20,127 bases of DNA, taken from positions 501,298 to 521,424 of the forward strand of contig BJOX01000271.1 of the NCBI GenBank assembly GCA_009731375.1, in the 5' to 3' direction. Under the pieces are notes generated by a model. It was not told the origin of the DNA. It searched no databases and worked only from the letters and a program-made list of their open reading frames with translations. Below are positions 1 to 8,218 of the stretch, piece after piece (positions within the stretch are counted from its first letter, which is position 1; the number at the start of each line of letters is the position of its first letter). This DNA comes from Paulinella micropora (taxonomy: Eukaryota; Cercozoa; Imbricatea; Euglyphida). Position numbers and translations under genes: made by a program.

Positions 1-39
<39 letters not shown>

Positions 40-58
40 GTCTATCCATCTGTCTTTA

Positions 59-111
<53 letters not shown>

Positions 112-178
112 GTCTATCCATCTGTCTTTATATCTATCTATCTATCTATCTATCTATCTGTCTATCCATCTGTCTTTA

Positions 179-225
<47 letters not shown>

Positions 226-246
226 ATGTCTATCCATCTGGCTTTA

Positions 247-291
<45 letters not shown>

Positions 292-316
292 GTCTATCCA
301 TCTGTCTTTCTTTCTC

Positions 317-359
<43 letters not shown>

Positions 360-424
360 GTCTATCCATCTGTCTTTATATCTATCTATCTATCTATCTA
401 TCTATCTGTCTATCCATCTGTCTT

Positions 425-463
<39 letters not shown>

Positions 464-482
464 GTCTATCCATCTGTCTTTA

Positions 483-527
<45 letters not shown>

Positions 528-620
528 CTATCTATCTACCTACTTATGTATCTACCAACCTAACAACCAACCTACCTATCTACCTATCTACCCATCTATC
601 TATCTATCTATCTATCTATC
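1..620. repeat. (TCTA)n array with a higher-order spacer unit
   Basis: This is a TCTA tetranucleotide array. A 22-nt spacer reading TGTCTATCCATCTGTCTTTA plus TA interrupts it, starting at 39, 111, 159, 227, 291, 359, 407 and 463; the 227, 291 and 407 copies are variants. Start-to-start distances are 72, 48, 68, 64, 68, 48 and 56, all multiples of four. That fits duplication of a spacer-plus-array unit followed by slippage in the array. The last 100 bases degrade into CTAC/CAAC variants before an acceptor-like sequence at about 625-631. Confidence 0.95.
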
Positions 621-631
621 TCATTTTGCAG

Positions 632-667
632 GCTCGTTGGTCAAGTCCATGGTCTACCTCTATGAAG
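632..667 (+). CDS. Penultimate coding exon of an unrecognised gene (partial gene)
   Basis: This is a 36-nt island bounded by an acceptor-like TCATTTTGCAG and a donor-like GTATGT. Read with two leading bases and one trailing base outside whole codons, it gives SLVKSMVYLYE. The trailing G joins the CC that opens the exon at 1120 to make an Ala codon, so the two islands are phase-compatible as consecutive exons. An alternative frame (phase 0-0) is also open. I prefer this frame because the joined peptide has the alternating hydrophobic and charged pattern of a folded protein and ends in a stop. I do not recognise the family. Upstream exons would lie left of the window. The donor merges directly into a GTAT array. 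Confidence 0.55.
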
Positions 668-709
668 GTATGTATGTATGTATGTATGTATGTATGTATG
701 TATGTATGA
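668..709 (+). repeat. (GTAT)n array growing from a splice donor
   Basis: The donor GTATGT of the 632-667 exon continues without a break into about ten GTAT units. A second, truncated copy of the exon follows directly. Confidence 0.9.
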
Positions 710-739
710 TGGTCAAGTCCGTGGTCTACCTCTATGAAG
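710..739 (+). pseudogene. Truncated duplicate of the 632-667 exon
   Basis: This repeats the last 29-30 nt of the preceding exon, with one substitution (ATG to GTG, Met to Val), and keeps the GTATGT donor at 740. The exon's 5' end and its acceptor are missing, so it cannot be spliced as the original is. It looks like a tandem duplication of exon 3' edge plus donor plus GTAT array. Confidence 0.8.
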
Positions 740-798
740 GTATGTCTGTATGTATGTGTCGTGTCTATGGGTCTGTGTTTTGTGTCTACTTTCCCCAG

Positions 799-821
799 CC
801 TCGGACAACTGGTCAAAAACC
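799..821 (+). pseudogene. Diverged partial copy of the terminal exon's 5' edge
   Basis: After an acceptor-like TTCCCCAG, 23 nt resemble the start of the terminal exon at 1120. In the same phase they read SDNWSKT, against SDTWPKI in the full exon. The copy then breaks into a GTATGTACGTGTG-like TG-rich tract up to about 862. That tract is otherwise featureless. Confidence 0.6.
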
Positions 822-862
822 GTATGTACGTGTGCGTGTTTGTGTGTCTGTGTTTGATCTCT

Positions 863-863
863 A

Positions 864-899
<36 letters not shown>

Positions 900-940
900 C
901 TCTATCTCTCTATCTCTATCTATCTCTATCTATCTCTCTA

Positions 941-984
<44 letters not shown>

Positions 985-1006
985 CATCTATCTATCTATC
1001 TTTCTC
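863..1006 (+). repeat. (TCTA)n/(TCTC)n array
   Basis: This is a TCTA array with TCTC interruptions, leading straight into a TTTCTCAG acceptor-like end. In sense orientation the array serves as the pyrimidine-rich tract before the next exon-like segment. Confidence 0.95.
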
Positions 1007-1008
1007 AG

Positions 1009-1044
1009 CCTGACACCTGGCCCAAGATCGAGTCTCTGCAGCAA

Positions 1045-1048
<4 letters not shown>
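1009..1048 (+). pseudogene. Truncated, frameshifted copy of the terminal exon
   Basis: This copy follows TTTCTCAG and matches the first two thirds of the exon at 1120. It lacks two bases near its start (CCTGACACC against CCTCGGACACC), which shifts the frame. It has ATC where the full exon has ATT, a synonymous Ile difference in the preferred frame. At CAAATCT it runs into a TCTA array of about 70 nt that reaches the next acceptor. Confidence 0.8.
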
Positions 1049-1116
<68 letters not shown>

Positions 1117-1119
1117 CAG

Positions 1120-1181
1120 CCTCGGACACCTGGCCCAAGATTGAGTCTCTGCAGCAAATCTTCGACTGGTGTCTCCTCTGA
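1120..1181 (+). CDS. Terminal coding exon of an unrecognised gene
   Basis: The acceptor is TATCTCAG at 1112-1119. Two bases (CC) complete the codon begun in the 632-667 exon; then [19 protein letters not shown] is followed by a TGA stop at 1179-1181. Two alternatives exist. CCAG/GTACGT immediately after the stop resembles a donor, and the phase-0 frame is open through it for 22 codons, so an internal exon in another frame is possible. The preferred frame is supported by phase matching, by peptide composition, and by one synonymous difference from the copy at 1009. I could not assign a family. Confidence 0.5.
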
Positions 1182-1197
1182 CCAGGTACGTTGGGGA

Positions 1198-1429
<232 letters not shown>

Positions 1430-1430
1430 A

Positions 1431-1457
1431 TGGACCTGCTCAGACGAAGCACCAGTC
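1431..1457 (-). pseudogene. Possible inverted copy of the terminal exon's end
   Basis: On the minus strand this reads GACTGGTGCTTCGTCTGAGC, similar to GACTGGTGTCTCCTCTGACC at the end of the 1120-1181 exon. It encodes DWCFV-stop against DWCLL-stop. On its own strand the same kind of array flanks it: TCTA on the minus strand, at 1312-1428. The match is short and imperfect, so chance is possible. Confidence 0.4.
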
Positions 1458-1466
1458 TATCTATCC

Positions 1467-1505
<39 letters not shown>

Positions 1506-1512
1506 CATCTAT

Positions 1513-1737
1513 CTGCTTACTGGGCCCTCTGTAATGGAGGTGGGAGCTCGTTCTGCAAGGGGCGCTTTATGGAACGAGCCCTGGCCCCGCCTGGTACCAG
1601 GAAGCTTTGGTATTGCCTGTATCAGTCCCTTCCGTGCAAACATCACGGCTTAGCTGGGCATCGGGTTAATACTTTACCCACAGACTTCCTGGTTGACGAA
1701 ATCAGAAGCTCCTTTTTTCTGACATTAGTCGATATTT
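1513..1737. other. Complex-sequence island, unassigned
   Basis: About 225 nt of non-repetitive sequence lies between TCTA arrays. A plus-strand frame from 1569 is open for about 57 codons before entering the array and has no recognisable motif. Its position after the terminal exon would allow 3' UTR or intergenic sequence. I see no convincing splice sites. Confidence 0.4.
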
Positions 1738-1738
1738 C

Positions 1739-1830
<92 letters not shown>

Positions 1831-1849
1831 TTATCTATCTATCTATCTC

Positions 1850-1909
<60 letters not shown>

Positions 1910-1942
1910 GTCTATCTATCTGTCTATCCCCAACCTATAGAC

Positions 1943-1987
<45 letters not shown>
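1738..1987. repeat. Microsatellite palindrome with a 9-nt loop
   Basis: A TCTA array (about 1738-1928) ends TCTGTCTAT, then the loop CCCCAACCT, then ATAGACAGA and a TAGA array to 1987. The arms adjoining the loop are exactly complementary, including the interrupting TGTC/GACA unit. The CCCCAACCTA linker also occurs at the other head-to-head junction near 1300. Confidence 0.95.
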
Positions 1988-1988
<1 letters not shown>

Positions 1989-2545
1989 GTACATTGGTAG
2001 ATATTACTCCGCTAGTTAGCAGTTCCATGCTAGCACGCCTAATGCTTGATTTCGCGAAATTATGACGGGAATATCGGTTTTTTTTTGTTGTTGTTGTTGT
2101 TGTTGTTGTTTTTTTTTTTTGTTTTGTTTTTGTGTTTTTGTTGTTGTTGTTGTTGTTGTTGCTGTTGTTGTTTTTTTTTGGGGGGGGCGGGGGGGGGCGT
2201 GTGCTCAGGAGACATTAATCCTCAACCGAGCCTCGACGCTCAATCGCAGCGGACGGATTTCTTACGCAGCAACATTCACCTGTGCCTACGACGCTGGGGC
2301 AAAATCACCAGCGTAGCAATTTTGTGCGCGTCTGTTTTTGCACTTGTTGCGCAGCATATGTCACCAATTCGACTACTACATGGATGGCAAAACCAACTTG
2401 AAGCATTCCACCACGGTGCTGGAACAAAATATTGGCTGGCCTTGAACGGCAACATCACACCCGCAAGCATTCACCACATCTCCCAACTGGAAATGTCTGA
2501 CCCCAAGCGGCAGAGAAATATGGGTGTATGTGTGAGTGCATGCTA
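1988..2545. other. Island with GTT/T and G runs, then unassigned open sequence
   Basis: Complex sequence is interrupted at about 2078-2200 by T runs, GTT repeats and two G runs around CGGG. From about 2200 to 2545 a plus-strand frame is open for about 115 codons. It begins CSGDINPQPS, faintly reminiscent of leader motifs of some non-LTR elements, and has no other recognised domain. No start context or splice signal lets me call a gene. Confidence 0.35.
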
Positions 2546-2865
2546 ATACGTTAGGTAGGCAGGCAGGTAGGCAGGTAGGTAGGTAAGACAGGCAGGCAGG
2601 TAGGCAGGGTAAGTAGATTCGTAGAAAGGAAGGCAGGCTAATAGGCCGGCAGTAGGTCGATAGGCAGATGGGTAGGTGGGGTAGGTAGGTAGGTAGGTAG
2701 GTGGGTCTGTATTACATAGGTAGGTAGATAAGTAGGTAAGGATCTAGTAGGTAGGTAGGTAGGTAGGAAGGAAGGTAGGAAGGTAGGAAGGAAGGAAGGA
2801 AGGAAGGAAGGAAAGAAGGAGGGTAGACAGGTAAGAAGTTAGGTAGGAAGGTATCTCGACTCATG
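2546..2865. repeat. Degenerate (GTAG)/(GGCA)/(GGAA) array
   Basis: This tetranucleotide-based tract is purine-rich. It starts as GTAG and GGCA units, is interrupted near 2710-2720 by GGTCTGTATTACATAG, and ends in AAGG units near 2760-2820. Confidence 0.9.
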
Positions 2866-3034
2866 GACCAAGAAATGTGAGTTCAAAGTGAGCTTAGTGT
2901 GTTTAATCTTGTCGTAAGTATTTTGTCGTCTCTATTATCATTTTCTCATGCATACGCAATTGTTCAGCGCTTATTCTTCTGTCCACTCCTCACCTCAACT
3001 GTAATCTGCCACAGTCACTTTCCTTCCGGTTTGT

Positions 3035-3036
<2 letters not shown>

Positions 3037-3075
<39 letters not shown>
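3037..3075. repeat. (CT)n dinucleotide array
   Basis: An uninterrupted CT repeat of about 39 nt lies within otherwise complex sequence (2866-3720). Confidence 0.95.
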
Positions 3076-3077
<2 letters not shown>

Positions 3078-3179
3078 GTATGTTTTAATGAATTAGTTAT
3101 TGTAATATACGTCCATGAACATTTGAAATAAAATGTATATTCATCAGTGATCTCATACAGGGGATCAAACTTTTTCGCT

Positions 3180-3480
3180 TGCCTCCGAGAGGAGGCTGAT
3201 GCGTTAGCAATCTCCCTCCGCCATCATCGGGACGAAGGCTACCAGCGCGATACACTTACCTTGAAGAGCAACTATATTTAGTTGAGTGTGCGGGGGGAGA
3301 TCCTGAGTTCTGTGGCACGCATGTTCTAGGAAACACGCGTCAGCATGTACGTCGAGCCCAGCGTTATCGAACCTTGCACAAGATGGCTGAGTCTGGGAGT
3401 GCACATAACACCTCCCATGACCATCGTGCTTTTGTCCGCTCTACCCAACCGCTCGTTGGTTCTCGTGGTATTTCAAATAG
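3180..3480. other. Complex sequence upstream of the retroelement-like segment
   Basis: This is about 300 nt of complex sequence. One plus-strand frame is open for about 80 codons from around 3246, reading through YLEEQLYLVECAGG, and ends at about 3495. It could be an older part of the element suggested at 3481-3690, but I recognise no motif. Confidence 0.25.
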
Positions 3481-3690
3481 TTGCGGTCCCTTATGAATGA
3501 TGCAGCCGTCCGCTTTGTTATCCAGGTGTGTGCTGGCAGACTTCCTTCCATCTACCTGACCAGCCGCCGGGCCACTCCTGTCTCCTATGTGGAGAAGGGT
3601 GTCTTGCCAGTGAGCACAATCTGCTGTGAAACATCGTATACTGCGCTACTTATCACTTTCCCTTTCTATTGTTACAATGGCTCGTGAAGT
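3481..3690 (+). pseudogene. Possible decayed 3' end of a non-LTR retrotransposon ORF2
   Basis: One frame reads FVIQVCAGRLPS. The frame one base over then reads HSCLLCGEGCLASEHNLL before a stop. Many non-LTR reverse transcriptases end with a segment of the form R/A-G-R-L-P-S followed by a CxxC...H zinc-knuckle-like motif, C-x-L-C-G-x-x-x...E-H-x-L-L. The match needs a frameshift, and stops follow, so this would be a relic. The neighbouring frame from 3722 continues with regularly spaced Leu/Asp, as some such tails do. This is pattern recognition only, with no alignment. Confidence 0.35.
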
Positions 3691-3721
3691 CCGCTAATCT
3701 GCTCCTGCTACTGTCCTCTTC

Positions 3722-4378
3722 GTGACGATAGTCATGGCACTTGTTGTTCCCCCCTCTCTCCATAGAGACATCCTCCCATCTTCCTTTCCCATCTCGCCAC
3801 ACACACTTGACACTGTCCTGATTAGTCATACTGACAATCAAGCTTTGGCCGTCTCTGGTCTTGTGTCTAAATGTGCGAGAGGATCTTGGCAGGCATGCAA
3901 TATTGGTATGCTTCCTGTCGCCCTGGAGGACCTCTTGTTTTATATAATGCCTATTAGATTTGGATCTGATGGCAAAATTGCTAAATCTTTTATCCTGCGT
4001 CTCCAGTTTTGTATCCTCACATCTGCTATGGAGTCACATCGTCTCAGGGTTTGCGAGCTGCGTGCTTCCGCTGCTCGTCTGAAGTCAGACAGCGGTGTTA
4101 CAGTGCAGGATCGTGCTAGCCCTTCACTATGTTTGTGTCGAACCTGTAGCGACAGGGTGAGTGTGCGTCCTTATCAACAGCCTGGTGTCAGTCGTTGTGA
4201 CTCTATGCGCCTAAGGCGTCTAGACTCTAGGCTGGGTTCTGACCCAAATGATGTATGCAATATTAGTTGGCAGCCTGGTCCGCATGGCAGTGGCGGTAGT
4301 GCGATTACAGATCGTATTGCTGGTAGTAACATGAATCGAACGTCTGGCCCAATGTGGCGCCTTTATCCATGGTCATGA
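3722..4378 (+). CDS. Unrecognised open frame, 218 codons
   Basis: This is the longest open frame in the window that is not built of simple repeats. It has 218 codons from an ATG at 3722, and is stop-free to 4376-4378. It contains SLHRDILPSSF, LDTVLISHTDNQALAV and a basic stretch ILRLQFCILTSAMESHRLRV. It has no signal peptide, membrane segment or catalytic motif that I recognise. It lies just after the retroelement-like segment and just before a pyrimidine tract, so the tail of a degraded mobile element is the likeliest reading. A host exon or a chance frame remain possible. Confidence 0.3.
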   Translation: MTIVMALVVPPSLHRDILPSSFPISPHTLDTVLISHTDNQALAVSGLVSKCARGSWQACNIGMLPVALEDLLFYIMPIRFGSDGKIAKSFILRLQFCILTSAMESHRLRVCELRASAARLKSDSGVTVQDRASPSLCLCRTCSDRVSVRPYQQPGVSRCDSMRLRRLDSRLGSDPNDVCNISWQPGPHGSGGSAITDRIAGSNMNRTSGPMWRLYPWS

Positions 4379-4773
4379 AGGCTCCCTCCCTTTCCGTTTC
4401 CTTCTTTTGTCTTGATCTTTCTTGCTTTTGTTTCCTCTTGACTTTTGTCATTGTTTGTCACTTTCCTTTTTTCTTTGTTTTCTTTTTTTTTTTTGGCTCT
4501 CCTTTTTTTTTGTACTTCGCTCCTAGTCTTCCTTTGTTGAATTTTTTTTCTCTCTCTTTCTTTTTTTTTCTTCTTTATGTTCTCCTTGGGTTTTATTTCT
4601 TTTCTTTTCCTTTCTTTTTCTTTCTCTTTGCTCTCCTGCTCTTGTATACTTACGAGGAGTTGTGAGTTCTTCTTTCCCCTATATTTCCCAATTTCCCCTC
4701 TTCTTCCTCCCTCTTTTGTTTCTCCTCTTATTTTTTCTCTTTCATTTTATTTACTCTTTAAAAAAAAAAAAAA

Positions 4774-4850
<77 letters not shown>

Positions 4851-4851
4851 C
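4379..4851. repeat. Pyrimidine-rich tract ending in T46
   Basis: About 470 nt are almost entirely C and T with many T runs. They include an A run near 4760, a CT array (about 4777-4804) and a 46-base T run (4805-4850) that abuts an assembly gap. Confidence 0.9.
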
Positions 4852-4861
4852 NNNNNNNNNN
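4852..4861. other. Assembly gap (10 N)
   Basis: Ten Ns follow the T46 run and a single C. The fixed length of 10, seen again at 7340, 12050 and 16117, suggests a scaffolding placeholder rather than a measured gap. Confidence 0.95.
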
Positions 4862-4909
4862 TTTTAACGCTTCATTTTGTTTCCCGCTTTTGTATCTCTT
4901 TGAGATCTC

Positions 4910-4973
4910 TTCCATTCTATCTCTTCTGCTTCCCACTCAGGCTCTACGAGTGGCAGGTATTTTTAAAACTGTG
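4910..4973. repeat. Dispersed 64-bp repeat, copy A
   Basis: The segment from TTCCATTCTATCTCTTCTGC through ACGAGTGGCAG to AAAACTGTG recurs at 6974-7038 in the same orientation with a few substitutions and small indels. Both copies contain CACTCAG followed about 16 nt later by GTATTTT in A (AGTATTTT in B). This mimics a micro-exon, but I do not claim one. Confidence 0.8.
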
Positions 4974-5126
4974 TTCAAGTGCGTAAAAGGTTGGCAGGGA
5001 AAGGAAGATCAGAATGACTTGACTTCAAACAGATCTTGCGGATGTTCAAGGAAGGTGCATTGCGAAGTTATCGATATGCGTTGTTTTTACGCAAGCATTT
5101 ATAGAAAATATTTGCAACTCGTAGGT

Positions 5127-5409
5127 ATTAGTGAGAAGCGGACAATGGAAGTGGTATCAAACTAGCCTCCGACAAGAGATACAAAAAGGTGAAGAAGAAT
5201 GAAGCGTAAAAATATTAAATATTTGCATTTGTAATTCACTGTGTCACTAGACCTGCTATTAGTGAGAAGCGGACAACTCGTAGCAGAAGAGGACAATGGA
5301 AGTGGTATCAAACTAGCCTCCGACAAAGAGATACAAAAAGGTGAAGAAGAATGAAGCGTAAAAATATTAAATATTTGCATTTGTAATTCACTGTGTCACT
5401 AGACCTGCT
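5127..5409. repeat. 131-bp tandem direct duplication
   Basis: Unit 1 (5127-5257) starts ATTAGTGAGAAGCGGACA and ends AGACCTGCT. Unit 2 (5258-5409) repeats it almost perfectly. Unit 2 has a 20-nt insertion (ACTCGTAGCAGAAGAGGACA) after GAAGCGGACA and one extra A in the CCGACAA run. High identity indicates a recent event. No coding signal is evident. Confidence 0.95.
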
Positions 5410-5839
5410 AAATATTAATATATGATTCTTTACGCAAGCAATTTTTGAGTTCTATTGATTTGACTCATGATGACATGACTTTCGCCGCCCGTACTGCGGC
5501 TTCGTTGATCCGCGTGCCTCAGTGAAGATACTAGAGATACAGTTAGTATAATAAATTGTTTTTATTGTATATAGTAAATAAAATATTTTCCGAGGCTGTA
5601 AATGTTTAGATTAAGCTTATGAATAAATTCATCCCCTACCTAGCCTACGCATCTAAAGAAGGACGAGGCAAAATAATAATATGTAAAACAAATTGAAAAA
5701 CTTCTGATTTTTTTTCCAATTTTTTTTTTATTTTTTTTACGCCGCACTGTTTTAACAAAATATTAATACCTGCTACTGTTATATATATATATATAATATA
5801 TAATGTTGTATTTATATATATATTAATATCATCTATAAA

Positions 5840-5841
<2 letters not shown>

Positions 5842-5899
<58 letters not shown>

Positions 5900-5963
5900 G
5901 ATTATTATTATTATTATTATGATTATTATTATTATTATCATTATGATTATTATTATTATTATT
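5842..5963. repeat. (ATT)n array
   Basis: About 120 nt of ATT units carry occasional GATT/CATT interruptions. AT-rich complex sequence, with an AT dinucleotide run near 5780-5830, precedes it. Confidence 0.95.
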
Positions 5964-6213
5964 TGCCAGTGCGCAAGCCGGCACTGTTTATTCAAATACC
6001 ATGCTATGATTATTTGAAGTTATCATCTGATAATAAAATACTTGCCACTTGTTAGCCTCCGATCATATTAATAGTACACTGGTACTATCTATGATTAATA
6101 TTCAGTAATATTAATATTATTGATTCTCTCAGTGCCACCGATCATTTAATATATACCTATTTCAGCCGCTCTACCGGCGAGTTGAAACTTGAGCAAACGT
6201 TCATCAATTCTTG

Positions 6214-6650
6214 TCCGCCGCGTTCAGACTGTGGACTCTTGAAAACAACTATTAGGTGACTAGGTACATTCAAGTGTCACTGCAAACTCAGCCATCGAAT
6301 TTCAGTCACGGTTAAGGACCAGACTCATGATGTCAGATTAGCGGCCCGGGCCACGGTCAGACTCATGACTCCATGAAAGCCGGTTTCGGATGCTTAATGG
6401 CAGAATTCAAATTAGCTCAATTTAACGGCTATATACGTCCGCAAAATCTGTATTCTATTAATAAGTTTTGCGAAATGTTACAGTCAAGTTAAATTAAACT
6501 AATTTGAATTCTAACCGCTAATATAAAATCTGACCGCTACTGATCTGAAATCTCGCACTTAACTCAAATTCGATGGCTGAGTTTGACAGTGAATGTAGTT
6601 GACCCAGTAATATTACTTGAATAGAATCATGAGTCGGACAGTGAGCCGAC
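6214..6650. repeat. Long imperfect inverted repeat (foldback, MITE-like)
   Basis: Arms pair at several nested levels. 6265-6302 pairs with 6566-6597, around CAAACTCAGCCATCGAATTT. 6402-6424 pairs with 6490-6512, around AGAATTCAAATTAG. 6440-6446 pairs with 6466-6472. A weaker outer match joins GACTGTGGACTCTTGA (near 6227-6242) with the complement of 6627-6644. The left arm carries an extra segment of about 40 nt in which CAGACTCATGA is duplicated. No transposase frame lies inside. A non-autonomous foldback or MITE-type element is the best guess; target duplications are not clear. Confidence 0.65.
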
Positions 6651-6842
6651 GGTACTTAGTCCAAGCATTAGTAGCCTGAGCAGCAGGACTAGCTTAATTA
6701 ATAACTATTATTATGCCACGGATAACTACCAGTACTCATGTACTAAGGAGAAGAAGGGTCCGACCTAAAATGTTACCGATTGTCCAATGCTCCCCCTTAA
6801 TTAGACTCCCTACGAGTCAATCCAGTTGCGACAGCAATCAAC

Positions 6843-6892
6843 AGTAAAAGTGGAAGTAAGCAAACGTAAAGTAAAAGTAAAAGTGAAAGTAT
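6843..6892. repeat. Short (AAAGTA)-like repeat
   Basis: About eight degenerate AAAGTA/GAAGTA units sit within complex AT-rich sequence. The rest of 6651-6973 shows no gene-like feature. Confidence 0.7.
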
Positions 6893-6973
6893 ATGCTACC
6901 CTGTTTCATCGTGGTGTTAGGCAATATAGCATTACAAGTCTGGCTCTATACCCGCAGGACAATAGTTAAGTAG

Positions 6974-7038
6974 TTCCATTCTATCTTTTCTGCTTCCCAC
7001 TCAGTTCTACGAGTGGCAAGTATTTTATTAAAACAGTG
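6974..7038. repeat. Dispersed 64-bp repeat, copy B
   Basis: This is the second copy of the segment at 4910-4973, in direct orientation and about 2.06 kb apart. The two copies bracket the tandem duplication, the ATT array and the foldback element. Confidence 0.8.
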
Positions 7039-7290
7039 GCTTTGCGTATAGTATTATACATAGGAACCAATTTTTTTTCACTGAACAACTTAATTGTTAT
7101 ATGCGAAGAACCCTTTCTTTTCGAAGATGAAAATGAAGCGTGTAAGAACTCAAACATCGGTCAGTAAGAACAGGGGCGAAAAAAGGGAGAAGACAGACTA
7201 TCAGAGGAAATAGGGCAAGTGACATAAAAGAATGTGAACTAAAGGGGAGGAAAGAAATGTCAACGACAGAGAAAAAATAAAGGGAAAAAG

Positions 7291-7349
7291 TGTGTGTGTG
7301 TGTGTGTTGAGGGGGGGGGGGGGGGGGGGGGGGGGGAAANNNNNNNNNN

Positions 7350-7391
<42 letters not shown>
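7291..7391. repeat. (GT)n, poly-G, 10-N gap, poly-G
   Basis: A short GT run leads into 26 Gs (7311-7336), then AAA, a 10-N gap (7340-7349) and 42 more Gs (7350-7391). Homopolymer G on both sides of a placeholder gap is suspicious for a sequencing or assembly artefact. Confidence 0.9.
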
Positions 7392-7392
<1 letters not shown>

Positions 7393-7633
7393 GCAAAGCA
7401 CTGTAGAACTGAACCCAGTTCGACTCGTACAAACTGTCCTGGAACCCAAACTCTGTACCTATGAATAAGCGGCGAAGGGGCGAGCACGGACACGCAAGGT
7501 CTAGTAAATCGTGTGAAACTAACTACATCTACCTAAACGAAAGAAATAAAATAATAAAGGCGGTTTCAACAGAAACAAGTGGTTAGGCTGAGAATTCTTA
7601 AAAAAATCAAGAGGAGAACTTTCAGAAGAAGAC
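7392..7633. other. Complex sequence without gene signal
   Basis: About 240 nt of non-repetitive sequence separate the G runs from the trinucleotide arrays. I see no motif, convincing open frame or splice pair. Confidence 0.5.
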
Positions 7634-7663
7634 GAAAAGAAGAAGAAGAAGAAGAAGAAGAAG

Positions 7664-7755
<92 letters not shown>

Positions 7756-7918
7756 CAGCAGCAGCAGCAACAGTAGCAACGGCAGCAGAAGCAGAAGCAT
7801 CAGCAGAAGAAGATGTAAAGAAGAAGAAGAAGAAGAAGAAGAAGAAGAAGAAGAAGAAGAAGAAGAAGAAGAAGAAGAAGAAGAAGAAGAAGAAGAAGAA
7901 GAAGAAGAAGAAGAAGAA

Positions 7919-7950
<32 letters not shown>

Positions 7951-8034
7951 AGAAGAAGAAGAAGAAGAAGAAGAAGAAGAAGAAGAAGAAGAAGAAGAAG
8001 AAGAAGAAGAAGGAGGAGGAGGAGGAGGAGGAGG
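7634..8034. repeat. Composite trinucleotide array
   Basis: In order: GAA (about 7634-7692), GTA (7694-7755), GCA with variants (7755-7812), GAA (7818-7920), GAC (7920-7950), GAA (7950-8011) and GGA (8011-8034). The blocks are related by single-base changes of the unit. A 15-bp direct repeat (AGGAAAGGTCATGGT) follows at about 8032-8061. Confidence 0.95.
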
Positions 8035-8061
8035 AAAGGTCATGGTAGGAAAGGTCATGGT

Positions 8062-8174
8062 CGGGTAGTTTTTTTGCCTGTATTAAAGCGGTCTGCCGCC
8101 AGCACGCACAAGCACGTCAAAACGGGCACGGCGACAGCCAAGACAGACAGAGTGGCCCACGAGAAACCAACAGG

Positions 8175-8178
<4 letters not shown>
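8062..8178. other. Complex island before the first SINE
   Basis: Non-repetitive sequence of about 115 nt. It has open frames on both strands but no recognised motif. It lies on the tail side of the first SINE. Confidence 0.4.

Positions 8179-8218
<40 letters not shown>
8179..8218. repeat. (AAT)n, 3' tail side of SINE copy 1
   Basis: About 13 AAT units. On the SINE's own strand this is an (ATT)n tail, a common type of SINE 3' end. Confidence 0.9.

Noticed and set aside
1-620. CRISPR array
   Set aside because: The periodic spacers are identical and the 'repeats' are a tetranucleotide tract. The context is eukaryotic and no cas gene is present.
2200-2320. 2A-like ribosome-skipping motif (SGDINPQP) starting a retroelement ORF
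   Set aside because: The essential NPGP end is absent and the rest of the frame matches nothing I know. Too weak to report as a feature.
4936-4958. 16-nt micro-exon in the dispersed 64-bp repeat
   Set aside because: Both copies keep an AG upstream, but copy B has AAGTATT at the donor side, weakening it. Repeat membership explains the similarity better.
5461-5468. AP-1-like TGACTCAT site
   Set aside because: Short consensus expected by chance. The motif recurs as part of the foldback-related sequence rather than near a promoter.
7311-7391. G-quadruplex regulatory element
   Set aside because: The uninterrupted G runs flank an assembly gap and are more likely technical.
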